Source: Methylophilus rhizosphaerae (GTDB lineage Bacteria > Pseudomonadota > Gammaproteobacteria > Burkholderiales > Methylophilaceae). From it: a stretch of DNA of 64,000 nucleotides. The position numbers were made by a program, and so were the translations under genes. Of this stretch, positions 1-9,542 are shown piece by piece; within the stretch, counting starts at the first letter, position 1, and the number at the start of each line of letters is the position of its first letter. The stretch spans positions 434,001-498,000 of the forward strand of contig NZ_FNFX01000003.1 in the NCBI RefSeq assembly GCF_900100975.1, read 5' to 3'. Below the pieces are notes generated by a model. It was not told the origin of the DNA, did no database searches, and worked only from the letters and a program-made list of their open reading frames with translations.

Positions 1-690
1 ATTGCCGCGCTCAGCGGGGAGGGGCCGGGTGCTGGTGACAGTATTACGCGGCCAACCTTGCATTTATCTGCCACGATAGGCTTGCCGGACCACCTGTCTG
101 CCAACCTGCTTGGCCGCCGTCCGGATATTGTGGCCGCCAGGTGGCGGGTCGAGGCGACACAAAAGCATATTCAAAGTGCCAAGGCAGCGTTTTACCCGAA
201 TATTAACTTGTTGTCCTATGCCGGATTCCAGGCGCTAGCATTTTCTGGTCTGTTTTCCAGTGCCGGCCTGGTAGGCAGTATTGGTCCTGCGCTGTCACTG
301 CCTATTTTTGATGGCGGCAAGCGGCGTGCTAATTTGTCGGCTGAAACAGCCATGTATGACATGGCAGTAGAAGATTACAACGCGACTATCCTCAAGGCGC
401 TGGAAGGAATTGCTAACCAGTTGTCTGTCTGGAATGCCGTGAGAGTCGAAACGGAGAGCACGCAGCAGGCACTGGAAAAAACTGAGCAGGCGCATCGCCT
501 GGCCGTGAAAAATTACCAGGCTGGTTTGAGCAACCTGCTTGAGAGCTTGCAAACCAATACACTGGTCCTGCAACAGAAGGCTATCCTGGTCGGGCAGGAT
601 GCTAGCCGGCTGGAAACGTATGCAGCGCTGATGCTGGCACTGGGTGGAGGGGTGATTGATGCGGAACATGCAGCTCAGGCCATACATTAA
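1..690 (+). CDS. NodT-family outer membrane efflux protein (5' partial)
   Basis: C-terminal part of an outer-membrane channel of the TolC/NodT lipoprotein family, which gives tripartite pumps their exit duct. The reading frame is open from base 1, so the start lies outside the window. The visible 229 residues carry the family phrase GRRPDI followed by V-A-A-R-W (near residue 40) and the S-A-K-A-A-F-Y-P-N-I strand start, then long amphipathic helices typical of the periplasmic barrel. The next gene starts inside its 3' end, so the channel is translated with the FUSC/DUF1656/HlyD exporter genes and most likely serves that pump. Family assignment is firm; substrate is unknown. Confidence 0.9.
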   Translation: MAALSGEGPGAGDSITRPTLHLSATIGLPDHLSANLLGRRPDIVAARWRVEATQKHIQSAKAAFYPNINLLSYAGFQALAFSGLFSSAGLVGSIGPALSLPIFDGGKRRANLSAETAMYDMAVEDYNATILKALEGIANQLSVWNAVRVETESTQQALEKTEQAHRLAVKNYQAGLSNLLESLQTNTLVLQQKAILVGQDASRLETYAALMLALGGGVIDAEHAAQAIH

Positions 691-2875
691 GCGCGGCTTG
701 CACCACCTGGCCAGCGCCATGGCACTCCTCGGCCAGGGGGCACGGTTGGTAATCACCTGTCTACAGCAGGCTGGCGCGGAGTGGTACCGGCAGGATTTTC
801 CGTTGATCGGGTATTTGTTCAAATACCTGCTGGCCGCGTTGCTGGCGCTATGGGTAGCGCTGAAAATGGAAATGGACCAGCCGGCTACCGCTTTGTTGAC
901 GGTGATCATTGTCATGCACTTCCGTTCCGGCATGGTCATCACCAAAAGTTATTACCGCCTGCTGGGTACTGTGGTTGGCATCCTGTTTTCCATGCTGCTG
1001 GTGGCCTGGTTTTCCCAGGACCGCTTCCCGTTCTTTATCGCTGCCGCACTCTGGATTGGCTTATGTACAGCAGGCTCGCTGGCCTACCGCAATTTCCAGT
1101 CCTACGGTTTTGTGCTGGCCGGTTATACCTTATGCATTGTGGGCTTGCCGGCGACGCAGGCGCCCTGGCACACGTTCCAGATCGCCTCGACCCGCCTGTC
1201 AGAAATCGGTGTCGGCCTGCTCAGTGCGACTCTGGTCAGCGAACTGATCTTGCCACAGCGGTTGTGGGAAAACATCCTGGCAATGGTGCGTGGCAAGTTC
1301 CGCGATTTTTGCGAGTTACTCGGGTCCGGCGCGCCCACTGGCCTGAACCAGCCTTTTTTAACGGTGATGCAGGATTTCTACCAACTGGAGTCGTTCCGTT
1401 CGTCGGTACAATTTGAAACCGATGATGCGCGCTTGCATAGCACCACCATCAATCGGCTGAATGTGCAGTTCATGGCGGTTTCCACCGGCTATGTCATGTT
1501 CCAGCGCCTGGTACAGAGATTGCAGGCTGGTGGGCGAACAGCGGAAGCGACAGCGTTGCTGGCATTGATGCAACCGCTGGCTGCGGCCATCCTGATTGAT
1601 GGTCGCTGTGCCGGTAATGCACAGGAGCTGGTAACTGTGCAACAGGCGGTAAGCGCGTTCCAGCAGCACTTTGATACCGCTTTCCGCCAGCAACAGCAAG
1701 CGCTGGTAACGGCTCCTGACCTGGATTGGCTGGAAATGGAGGCTGGTGCCGAGCTGTTGCAAAGATTGGCCGCAGCGTTGTCCGGCTACCTGGATACTTA
1801 TGGCACGCTGCTTGCCCGTGCACGTCCGCAACAGGTCGAAACACGTGAATTCGCTGCGGAGCAGTTGTACCTGCATATCGACTGGTTGCCGGTTTCCATC
1901 GCTGCGCTACGGGGTGCACTGACCCTGTTAATCATTGCCGGGATGTGGATGGCGGTAGACTGGCCATCAGGTATCCTGGCCATGACAATGGGTGTAGTGA
2001 CCAATACCCTGTTTGCGGCCAGCCCGGCACCCGCTGCAACCATCCGCCAGTTCTCCTTCGGTGCCTTGCTGGGGATTGTGCTGATGTATGTGAGCAATGT
2101 GTTCTGGCTGACGGCCGCCCATGATTACGTGATGCTGTGCATTGTCATTAGTCCGGTGATCTTGCTGACGGCCTGGTTAAGCGCCAGGCCGTCCACTACG
2201 CTGGTGGGCGCAGGCCTGGGGATTGCCTACTTTTTAATGGCGGGTTTTAACCAATCGCTAGGGGATAATCCAGCCCAGTACTTCAATGATTCGATTGCGC
2301 TGGTGATTGCACTGGCAGTGTCCGGCATGATGTTCAGCCTGACAGATTATGCGGCCAGCCCTTGGGCGAAAAGACGCTTGTTTGTGCAGTTGCGACGCCT
2401 AGTGGGGGATGCCTGCCAGGGGCAAACCATGACTGCTGCCGAATTTGAAATGCGCGCCCGCGACCTGATCCAGCGTTCCGGTCATGCTCATCGGCCACAG
2501 GATGCAGATAGTGTACGTGTGGTCGAAGCCTTGTGTGCCACGCTTGAAATCGGCCAGGCAGTGATTGCATTGCGCGCAGCTGCCGGCGGATTGCCGGAGG
2601 GCCCGCAAAAATGGGTGCAGCACACGTTGGCGCTGGTGATGCATTACTACCGTCAGCCAGTACCCAAAAACCGGCAGCAAGTATTGCGCTGGCTGGATTA
2701 TTTCCTGACCTGGTTACAGGAAGGAGATGAAGCGCACGTCTTCCCCCATCCCTTACCTGCAGGGCAGGCCGGAAAATTAACGACCCAGTTACACTTTATC
2801 CGGCTGGTGATCCAGGCAGGGGCGCCGGTTAGCCAGCATCGACCAGTAGCGAAGGAGATTGTGCATGCCACATGA
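659..2875 (+). CDS. FUSC-family inner-membrane exporter (AaeB-like)
   Basis: 738-residue inner-membrane protein of the fusaric acid resistance (FUSC)/AaeB family, which exports aromatic carboxylic acids or similar toxic compounds with a HlyD-type adaptor. Two hydrophobic blocks (about residues 40-190 and 410-565) are separated by a long soluble segment, the usual FUSC layout. The start chosen is ATG 659, which follows GGAGG at 646-650 by 8 bases; a TTG at 656 is less likely. The first 32 bases overlap the end of the NodT gene in another frame, suggesting translational coupling. It is followed by an overlapping DUF1656 gene and a HlyD gene, the standard aaeXAB-like set. The substrate cannot be read from sequence. 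Confidence 0.9.
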   Translation: MRNMQLRPYIKRGLHHLASAMALLGQGARLVITCLQQAGAEWYRQDFPLIGYLFKYLLAALLALWVALKMEMDQPATALLTVIIVMHFRSGMVITKSYYRLLGTVVGILFSMLLVAWFSQDRFPFFIAAALWIGLCTAGSLAYRNFQSYGFVLAGYTLCIVGLPATQAPWHTFQIASTRLSEIGVGLLSATLVSELILPQRLWENILAMVRGKFRDFCELLGSGAPTGLNQPFLTVMQDFYQLESFRSSVQFETDDARLHSTTINRLNVQFMAVSTGYVMFQRLVQRLQAGGRTAEATALLALMQPLAAAILIDGRCAGNAQELVTVQQAVSAFQQHFDTAFRQQQQALVTAPDLDWLEMEAGAELLQRLAAALSGYLDTYGTLLARARPQQVETREFAAEQLYLHIDWLPVSIAALRGALTLLIIAGMWMAVDWPSGILAMTMGVVTNTLFAASPAPAATIRQFSFGALLGIVLMYVSNVFWLTAAHDYVMLCIVISPVILLTAWLSARPSTTLVGAGLGIAYFLMAGFNQSLGDNPAQYFNDSIALVIALAVSGMMFSLTDYAASPWAKRRLFVQLRRLVGDACQGQTMTAAEFEMRARDLIQRSGHAHRPQDADSVRVVEALCATLEIGQAVIALRAAAGGLPEGPQKWVQHTLALVMHYYRQPVPKNRQQVLRWLDYFLTWLQEGDEAHVFPHPLPAGQAGKLTTQLHFIRLVIQAGAPVSQHRPVAKEIVHAT

Positions 2876-3077
2876 GTGGATTTCCCGTGAAGTGACATTC
2901 CTGGATGCGCACGTGCCGACTTTATTCCTGGCGTTCCTGCTGGCCGCCGTGGTGATCTGGGGCGTCGATAAATGGCTGGCGGCCTGGGCGGTTTACGACC
3001 TGGTCTGGTATCCGGCCTTGTTCAGGGTAGCGCTGTTTTTTTGCTTGTTTTCCGTGTTTGGTTTAATGGTGTATTGA
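2865..3077 (+). CDS. DUF1656 small membrane protein (AaeX-like)
   Basis: 70-residue protein with two hydrophobic segments, matching the DUF1656/AaeX family that nearly always sits between FUSC and HlyD genes. Its exact role is not known; it is thought to be a small accessory subunit of the exporter. The start is ATG 2865, 7 bases after GAAGGAG (2851-2857), and lies inside the end of the FUSC gene (stop 2873-2875), so the two are probably translationally coupled. A TTG at 2859 is also in frame but overlaps the ribosome site spacing. Confidence 0.85.
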   Translation: MPHEWISREVTFLDAHVPTLFLAFLLAAVVIWGVDKWLAAWAVYDLVWYPALFRVALFFCLFSVFGLMVY

Positions 3078-3087
3078 GAGGTAGGTC

Positions 3088-3999
3088 ATGCAGACGCAAC
3101 GTATCTGGTTCAGGGTAACAAAAGGCATGCTGCGGGTAGGCATCACGCTGGCGATTGCCGTGGCTGCCGGCTTGTTGGCATACAAGCTGTGGATACGTTA
3201 TACCGATTATCCATGGACACGGGATGGGCGCGTGCGGGCCGATGTGGTGAATATCGCACCAGATGTGGCCGGGCTGGTGATCGCAGTGCCGGTGCGTGAC
3301 AACCAGTATGTGCATAGAGGCGAGGTACTGTTCCGCATAGACCCCATGCATTACCAGCATGCGCTGGCAGAGGCGACGGCCATTACTGCGCAGAAAAAAT
3401 CCATCTGGGAGATGAAGAAACAGCAATCCGTGCGCCGGGCGCACCTGGATGATGAAGTGATTTCGCGTGAAAACCGTGAAGATACCGACCTTTCCGCCCT
3501 GGCGGCCAAAGCCGAATATGAGGCTGCCGTGGCCCAGGTGGAAAAAATCAAACTCGATCTGGAACGTACCGTCGTCCGTTCGCCGGTTGATGGCTGGGTA
3601 TCCAACCTGCTGGTGCGTCCGGGTGATTTTGCCCAGGTGGGCACTGCCAAATTGGCGGTGATAGACCAGCATTCTTTTTGGGTATATGGCTATTTTGAAG
3701 AGCACAAGTTAAACATGATCCAGATTGGCGATGCGGCGGAAGTGCAGTTGCTGGGCAGCCATGCCAAGCTCAAGGGGCATGTGGAAAGCATTGCGCATGG
3801 CATTACCGACCGCGACAACCCGACCGATATCCGCCTGCTGGCCAACGTCAACCCGACCTTTAACTGGGTCAGGCTGGCACAGCGTATCCCGGTCAGGATA
3901 CATCTGGACCAGATACCGGCCAATATGCCGCTGGTGGCCGGGATGACCTGCTCGGTGGTGATCCGTCACCAGGAAACCGGCAAGGATAAGCGCACGTAG
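3088..3999 (+). CDS. HlyD-family membrane fusion protein
   Basis: 303-residue periplasmic adaptor. An N-terminal membrane anchor (about residues 10-35) is followed by a biotinyl-lipoyl half domain (V-A-G-L-V then the phrase R-I-D-P), a short coiled hairpin (about 90-150), the second lipoyl half (S-P-V-D-G-W-V) and a beta-barrel. This is the short AaeA/EmrA-like form. It would link the FUSC protein in the inner membrane to the NodT channel. It begins 10 bases after the DUF1656 stop, with a GAGAGGTAGG ribosome site. It is the last gene of the operon; a strong hairpin lies 140 bases downstream. Confidence 0.92.
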   Translation: MQTQRIWFRVTKGMLRVGITLAIAVAAGLLAYKLWIRYTDYPWTRDGRVRADVVNIAPDVAGLVIAVPVRDNQYVHRGEVLFRIDPMHYQHALAEATAITAQKKSIWEMKKQQSVRRAHLDDEVISRENREDTDLSALAAKAEYEAAVAQVEKIKLDLERTVVRSPVDGWVSNLLVRPGDFAQVGTAKLAVIDQHSFWVYGYFEEHKLNMIQIGDAAEVQLLGSHAKLKGHVESIAHGITDRDNPTDIRLLANVNPTFNWVRLAQRIPVRIHLDQIPANMPLVAGMTCSVVIRHQETGKDKRT

Positions 4000-4136
4000 G
4001 CGTGCTATGGCTGGCAAAGTCCTGTATATTGACCGGTCACCGAACGCCTGGTGAGTCAGGAACTACCCGCTGGTGGGGTGTCATTGACGTGATGATATTG
4101 TCATAATGTGGCGCCATACTGGTCAGATTTCGCTGG

Positions 4137-4182
4137 TCACGCCGGGGGTATTAGAACTCCCCCGGCGTGAGGTGTATTTTTA
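4137..4182 (+). terminator. Strong hairpin after the FUSC/HlyD operon
   Basis: Perfect 12-bp inverted repeat: arms at 4137-4148 and 4159-4170 (TCACGCCGGGGG and its complement) with a 10-base loop, followed a few bases later by a short T run (4176-4180). The distance to the T run makes it a less than ideal intrinsic terminator, but the stem is very stable. It separates the two efflux operons. The rest of 4000-4225 shows no gene. Confidence 0.65.
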
Positions 4183-4225
4183 AGCGCATGGCAATGCGTA
4201 CATGTTTTTTATATAGATGTGAGTA

Positions 4226-5170
4226 ATGAGTACCGTTCTGGCATTGATTGAACAATTTGGCCTGATTTTTGTGTTTGCCAATGTGCTTCTGGAGCAACTC
4301 GGCTTGCCTTTGCCAGCCTATCCCACATTGCTATTGGCTGGCGTACTGATTGGCAATGGCCAATACCCGTTTGGCCTGCTGCTGGCGGTTGCGGTATTTT
4401 CCGCCCTGCTGGCGGATACTGCCTGGTATCTGGCTGGCCGCAAGTACGGTAAAAAAGTATTGGGCAAGCTATGTAAAATCTCGCTTTCCCCGGATACCTG
4501 CGTCCGCCAGACTGAAGCGCTATACCTCAAGCTCGGCCCGCCGGCATTACTGGTTTGCAAGTTTATTCCCGGCTTCGCGTCCATTTCCAGTGCGTTAGCG
4601 GGTGCTGCCGGGACGCGTTACTGGGTATTCATGCTGATGGATGGTCTGGGTGCTGCATTATGGGCAGGATCTGCCCTGTGGCTGGGCTATTTATTCAGCT
4701 CCGCGATAGACCAGCTTATGCTGACACTGGTGGAAATGGGCAAATGGGGTACTTTGCTGGTACTGGCTTTGCTGGCAGTGTTTATTGCCTCTAGATGGTG
4801 GGACAGGCAGCGCTTTATCAAAAGCCTGCGCATGGCACGTATCAGTGTGGAGGAGTTGAACGACCTGATTAACCAGGGAAGGATGCCGGTCATCCTGGAT
4901 ACGCGTGCCACGCATCTGGTCGATGATGGCTGGATTCCAGGCGCACAGTTTATTACGCTGGAGGAGGTCGATAGCATGACGCTGGATATTGACCAGGATA
5001 CACCGGTGGTGCTGTATTGCGCTTGCCCCAATGAGGTCACTGCGGCCAGGGTCGCCAAACGGCTGATTAACCGGGGCTACCGCAATATCCGGCCCTTGAG
5101 TGGCGGGATTGATGCCTGGCGGGATGCCGGGTATGTGGTTGCCATGCCGGAAAAGGAAGAACATGTTTAA
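4226..5170 (+). CDS. DedA-family membrane protein fused to a rhodanese domain
   Basis: 314 residues. Residues about 1-190 are a DedA/SNARE-associated membrane domain (re-entrant E-Q-L-G-L-P-L-P near residue 20-30, and the conserved F-I-P-G-F-A stretch near 112). DedA proteins are implicated in lipid scrambling and envelope homeostasis. Residues about 205-305 form a rhodanese domain with an apparent active-site Cys in Y-C-A-C-P-N-E (near 264-266); rhodaneses transfer sulfane sulfur or act as sensors. Its stop overlaps the start of the RND pump gene by 8 bases, so the two are co-translated. What the fusion does for the pump is not known. Confidence 0.9.
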   Translation: MSTVLALIEQFGLIFVFANVLLEQLGLPLPAYPTLLLAGVLIGNGQYPFGLLLAVAVFSALLADTAWYLAGRKYGKKVLGKLCKISLSPDTCVRQTEALYLKLGPPALLVCKFIPGFASISSALAGAAGTRYWVFMLMDGLGAALWAGSALWLGYLFSSAIDQLMLTLVEMGKWGTLLVLALLAVFIASRWWDRQRFIKSLRMARISVEELNDLINQGRMPVILDTRATHLVDDGWIPGAQFITLEEVDSMTLDIDQDTPVVLYCACPNEVTAARVAKRLINRGYRNIRPLSGGIDAWRDAGYVVAMPEKEEHV

Positions 5171-8100
5171 TATTGTTGGCATTGCCCTGAAACGGCCGTA
5201 CACCTTTGTGGTGATGGCGCTGCTGATCCTGATTGTGGGCACATTATCGGCGCTGCGTAGCCCGGTCGATATCTTTCCTGAGATCCGCATCCCTATCGTG
5301 GCCGTGGCCTGGCAGTATACCGGGCTGCCACCGGATGATATGGCCGGCCGTATCACCACCTTGTATGAACGAAGTTTAACCACAACGGTGAACGATATCG
5401 AGCATATCGAAGCCAATACCTATGTCGGTTTTGCCATTGTCAAAATCTTTTTTCATCCTGGCGTAAGTATTGCGACTGCCAATGCGCAGGTATCGGCGAT
5501 CTCGCAGACCGCGACGCGGCAAATGCCACCGGGAACCACACCACCCCTGATCCTGAACTACACCGCCTCTACCGTGCCTATCCTGCAGGTGGCGCTTTCC
5601 GGCAAAGGCCTGACCGAGCAGAACCTGGCCGATCTGGGCCTGAACGCTGTGCGTATCCGGCTGGTGACAGTACCGGGTGCCGGCGTGCCTTATCCCTATG
5701 GCGGCAAAAGCCGGCAGATCCAGATTGACCTGAATCCGGCAGCCTTACAGGCGCGCGGGTTGTCGGCACAGGATATTTCCAATGCCCTGGCTGCCCATAA
5801 TATGATCGTGCCGGTGGGCACGCAGAAAATCGGCAGCATCGAATATACGCTGACCCTCAACAATGCCGCTGCGGATATTGAAGAGCTATCCAATATCCCG
5901 GTCAAGGTGGTCAATGGTGCCACTGTCTATATACGGGATGTGGCACAGGTGCGTGACGGTAATTCACCGCAAACCAATATTGTGCATGTGGATGGCAATC
6001 GCTCGGTCCTGATGACGATTTTAAAGAACGGTGCGATTTCCACACTGGCGATTGTCGAGGGGATCAAGGAAAAGCTGGAAGAAATCAAACCCAGCTTGCC
6101 GGACACGCTGGTGGCCACGCCAATCAATGACCAATCCCTGTTCGTGCGTGCCGCGATTCATGGCGTGGTGTTTGAAGGGGTACTGGCGGCGATCCTGACC
6201 AGCCTGATGATTCTGCTGTTTCTCGGCAGCTGGCGTTCTTCGCTGATTATTGCCACCTCCATCCCGCTGTCGGTGCTGGGGGCCATTATCGGTTTATCGG
6301 CCATTGGCGAAACGCTGAATATCATGACCCTGGGTGGCCTGGCGCTGGCCGTCGGGTTACTGGTGGATGAAGCCACAGTAACGATAGAAAACATCAACTG
6401 GCACTTGGAGCAGGGCAAACCGGTAGAACAGTCCATCCTGGATGGTGCCGCGCAAATCGTGACCCCGGCCTTCGTGTCGCTGTTATGTATCTGTATCGTG
6501 TTTATCCCGATGTTTTTCCTGGAAGGCGTCTCACGCTTCCTGTTCGTGCCGATGGCGGAAGCCGTGATGTTTGCCATGGCCAGCTCGTTTATCCTGTCGC
6601 GCTCGCTGGTGCCCACCATGGCCAATTACCTGCTTAAGCCGCATGTGGCGGGCGAGGCGCATGCCCCTGCCAGCCGCAATCCGCTGGTGCGCTTCCAGCA
6701 AAGGTTTGAAGCCGGCTTCGAGCGTGTACGCCAGGCCTATAAAGGTATCCTGGTCCTGGCGGTCAGCCATAGCCATGTGTTTATGAGCGGTTTCATGGCC
6801 ATTGTGTTGCTATCGTTTTTGCTGGTGCCTACCCTGGGAAGCAATTTCTTCCCGGCTGTGGATAGCGGCCAGATCCTTATGCACGCACGCGTGCCCGTAG
6901 GCACGCGCATTGAAGATACGGCCAGCCGCTTTGCCAGTATCCAGGCCGCGATCAAGAAAGTCATTCCGGCCCAGGAGATCCTGACCATTGTCGATAATAT
7001 CGGCATGCCTATCAGTAGCATCAATATGACGTATAACAATACCGGCATGACCGGCTCGCACGATGGCGATATCCAGATTGCGCTCAAGGAAGGGCACGCG
7101 CCGACCGCAGGCTATGTGCGCAGATTGCGTGAAGTGCTGCCAGGGCAGTTTCCGGATACCACGTTTTCGTTTCCGCCGGCAGACATTGTCAGTCAGATCT
7201 TGAATTTTGGTTCGCCGGCGCCGATAGACATCCAGATCCGTGGCGGTAAACTGGCAGAGAATTTCGCGTATGCCAATCAGCTACTGGCGAAAATCCGTAG
7301 TGTGCCCGGCGTGGTGGATGCGCGTATCCAGCAATCACTCAACCGGCCGGCGTTTGATATTACGCTGGATAAAACCCGCGCCCAGGAAATTGGCATCAGT
7401 ACGCGGGATGTCACCAACAGTATGGTAATCAATATGGCCGGCAGCTCACAGGTATCACCGACTTACTGGCTGAACCCGGCCAATGGCGTGACCTATCCCA
7501 TCGTATTGCAGACGCCGCAATATCAGGTAGATAGCCTGAACACACTGGCCAGTTTACCCATCAGCGGTAGTGACGGCCAGGTACAGACACTGGGTGGCCT
7601 GGCGACCTTCAAGCGCAATGTCGGCAATGCGGTGGTCAGCCAGTACGATATCCAGCCCATGGTACAGATTCATGCCAGTACCCAGGATAAAGACCTCGGT
7701 GCGGTGGCCAGGGATATCCGAAAAATCCTGGATGAAACCAGTAACCAGGTGCCCAAGGCCGCCAATGTGGTGATGCTGGGCCAGGCATATACCATGGACC
7801 GAGCCTTCACCGGCCTGTTCTTCGGCTTGTTGGGGGCTATTGTGCTGGTTTACCTGCTGATTGTGGTCAACCTGCAATCCTGGAGTGATCCGTTTGTCAT
7901 TATTACCGCCCTGCCTGCCGCCCTGGCGGGTATCGTCTGGATGCTGTTTGTCACCTATACGCCATTGTCCGTGCCGGCACTGACCGGCGCCATCATGTGC
8001 ATGGGCGTCGCTACTGCCAACAGTGTGCTGGTGATCAGTTTTGCACGCGAACGGCTGGCCGAACTGAAAGATGCCACGGCAGCGGCCATTGACGCCGGGT

Positions 8101-8339
8101 TTGTCCGTTTTCGCCCGGTATTGATGACGGCATTGGCCATGGTGATCGGTATGACTCCGATGGCCCTGGGCTTGGGCGAAGGCGGTGAACAAAATGCCCC
8201 GCTGGGCCGTGCCGTGATTGGCGGCCTGATCTTTGCCACGATTGCGACTTTACTGTTTGTGCCGGTCGTGTTCAGTGTTATCCACAAAAAATCCTACCCC
8301 CAGCCTGTCGGTACTTCTACAGGAGACATACATGACTAA
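5163..8339 (+). CDS. RND-family efflux transporter, inner-membrane pump
   Basis: 1058-residue proton-driven pump of the AcrB/MexF-like superfamily. The start is ATG 5163 (MFNIVGIALKRP), preceded by AAAGGAAG and lying inside the DedA gene; earlier in-frame starts would read deep into DedA. It shows the N-terminal membrane helix, the porter repeats and two sets of membrane segments (about 340-540 and 860-1045). The fourth helix carries G-L-L-V-D-E rather than the common D-D pair, so only the first acidic residue of the usual proton relay is present there. The partner adaptor gene follows and overlaps by 8 bases. No outer-membrane gene is in this operon, so it must borrow one. Confidence 0.93.
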   Translation: MFNIVGIALKRPYTFVVMALLILIVGTLSALRSPVDIFPEIRIPIVAVAWQYTGLPPDDMAGRITTLYERSLTTTVNDIEHIEANTYVGFAIVKIFFHPGVSIATANAQVSAISQTATRQMPPGTTPPLILNYTASTVPILQVALSGKGLTEQNLADLGLNAVRIRLVTVPGAGVPYPYGGKSRQIQIDLNPAALQARGLSAQDISNALAAHNMIVPVGTQKIGSIEYTLTLNNAAADIEELSNIPVKVVNGATVYIRDVAQVRDGNSPQTNIVHVDGNRSVLMTILKNGAISTLAIVEGIKEKLEEIKPSLPDTLVATPINDQSLFVRAAIHGVVFEGVLAAILTSLMILLFLGSWRSSLIIATSIPLSVLGAIIGLSAIGETLNIMTLGGLALAVGLLVDEATVTIENINWHLEQGKPVEQSILDGAAQIVTPAFVSLLCICIVFIPMFFLEGVSRFLFVPMAEAVMFAMASSFILSRSLVPTMANYLLKPHVAGEAHAPASRNPLVRFQQRFEAGFERVRQAYKGILVLAVSHSHVFMSGFMAIVLLSFLLVPTLGSNFFPAVDSGQILMHARVPVGTRIEDTASRFASIQAAIKKVIPAQEILTIVDNIGMPISSINMTYNNTGMTGSHDGDIQIALKEGHAPTAGYVRRLREVLPGQFPDTTFSFPPADIVSQILNFGSPAPIDIQIRGGKLAENFAYANQLLAKIRSVPGVVDARIQQSLNRPAFDITLDKTRAQEIGISTRDVTNSMVINMAGSSQVSPTYWLNPANGVTYPIVLQTPQYQVDSLNTLASLPISGSDGQVQTLGGLATFKRNVGNAVVSQYDIQPMVQIHASTQDKDLGAVARDIRKILDETSNQVPKAANVVMLGQAYTMDRAFTGLFFGLLGAIVLVYLLIVVNLQSWSDPFVIITALPAALAGIVWMLFVTYTPLSVPALTGAIMCMGVATANSVLVISFARERLAELKDATAAAIDAGFVRFRPVLMTALAMVIGMTPMALGLGEGGEQNAPLGRAVIGGLIFATIATLLFVPVVFSVIHKKSYPQPVGTSTGDIHD

Positions 8340-9492
8340 TCTTTCCCCCCGTCCTTCCCGTACATTAAAAGTGAGCGGAATCTGTGCCGCGCTGATGGCT
8401 GTGGTTATCGTGATTATTGGGATCAATACACGTGCCGGCCACGATGCCAGATTGAAAGACTGGACAGACCGGCAGGCCGTGCCAACCGTGAGTGTCAGCC
8501 AGCCTGGCGGCGCGATTGAAGGCAACCGGCTGATTTTGCCCGGACGTTTTGAAGCCTATGCCCGCGCCCCGATTTATGCCCGTGTGAGCGGTTACCTGAA
8601 AAACTGGAAAGTGGATATCGGTGGTGCGGTGAAAACCGGGCAATTGCTGGGCGAAGTGGAAACGCCGGACCTGGACCAGGAACTGTTGCAGGCCAAAGCC
8701 GACCTGGCCAGTGCCCAGGCTAATGTCAGCCTGGCAGAGACCACCGCCACCCGCTGGCAGAACATGCTGAAAACCCAGTCGATTGCCCGCCAGGAAGTGG
8801 ATGAGAAGGTCGGTGACTATCAAAGCAAACAGGCGATTGTAAAAGCGGCGGAAGCCAATGTGAACCGGTTGCAGGCCCTGAAAAGTTTTGCCCGTATCCT
8901 GGCCCCCTTTGATGGCTCGGTGACGGCGCGGAATACCGATACCGGTGCCCTGATTAATGCCGGTGGCAGCACGGCATTGCCGTTGTTTGAAGTCTCGGAT
9001 ACGCGCAAATTGCGCCTGTATATCAATGTGCCGCAAAACTATGTCAGCCATATCAAGCCGGGTGGCAAGGCGACCTTTGCCGTACCAGAATACCCGGATG
9101 GCAATTATGAGGCGACTATCCAGTCTACCTCAGGTGCCATCAATGCGTCGTCAGGCACGACCCTGGTACAATTGCTGGTAGATAATGCAACCGGCAAATT
9201 CCTGCCGGGCGGCTTTGTCAATGTCACCCTGCAGTTTAATGATAAAGCCGGTATTTTAAGTATTCCGGCCAGTGCGCTGATTTTTGACCAGCATGGGCTC
9301 AAGGTTGCTACCGTCACCGCCGACCATAAAGTGTCGCTGAAAACCGTGACCATTGCGCGTGATTTGGGTAAAACGCTGGAAATCCAGGCTGGCCTGTCCG
9401 CAACGGACAATGTGATTGAGAACCCGCCGGATGGGGTGGGCGAAGGTGACCTGGTTAAAGTCGCAGAGGCCCCGGCTAAAACCGCTAAATAA
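8332..9492 (+). CDS. RND efflux periplasmic adaptor subunit
   Basis: 386-residue membrane fusion protein partnering the RND pump. It has an N-terminal membrane segment (about 15-32), a lipoyl half (A-R-V-S-G-Y near 88), a helical hairpin (about 120-185), the second lipoyl half (A-P-F-D-G-S-V) and beta-barrel plus membrane-proximal domains. The start at ATG 8332 follows AGGAGA (8321-8326) and overlaps the pump stop (8337-8339); the longer in-frame extension upstream lies inside the pump gene and is not protein-like. The gene order pump-then-adaptor is reversed relative to acrAB. Confidence 0.92.
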   Translation: MTNLSPRPSRTLKVSGICAALMAVVIVIIGINTRAGHDARLKDWTDRQAVPTVSVSQPGGAIEGNRLILPGRFEAYARAPIYARVSGYLKNWKVDIGGAVKTGQLLGEVETPDLDQELLQAKADLASAQANVSLAETTATRWQNMLKTQSIARQEVDEKVGDYQSKQAIVKAAEANVNRLQALKSFARILAPFDGSVTARNTDTGALINAGGSTALPLFEVSDTRKLRLYINVPQNYVSHIKPGGKATFAVPEYPDGNYEATIQSTSGAINASSGTTLVQLLVDNATGKFLPGGFVNVTLQFNDKAGILSIPASALIFDQHGLKVATVTADHKVSLKTVTIARDLGKTLEIQAGLSATDNVIENPPDGVGEGDLVKVAEAPAKTAK

Positions 9493-9542
9493 ATCTTGCT
9501 ATTAAATCCTGGGTCGCCGGCTAGCTCTGCCCGGGTGAGTAT

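Noticed and set aside
781-1416. Long reading frame inside the FUSC gene in another frame
   Set aside because: It lies fully within a well-supported gene, has low-complexity and Cys/Pro-rich content typical of a shadow frame, and no ribosome site.
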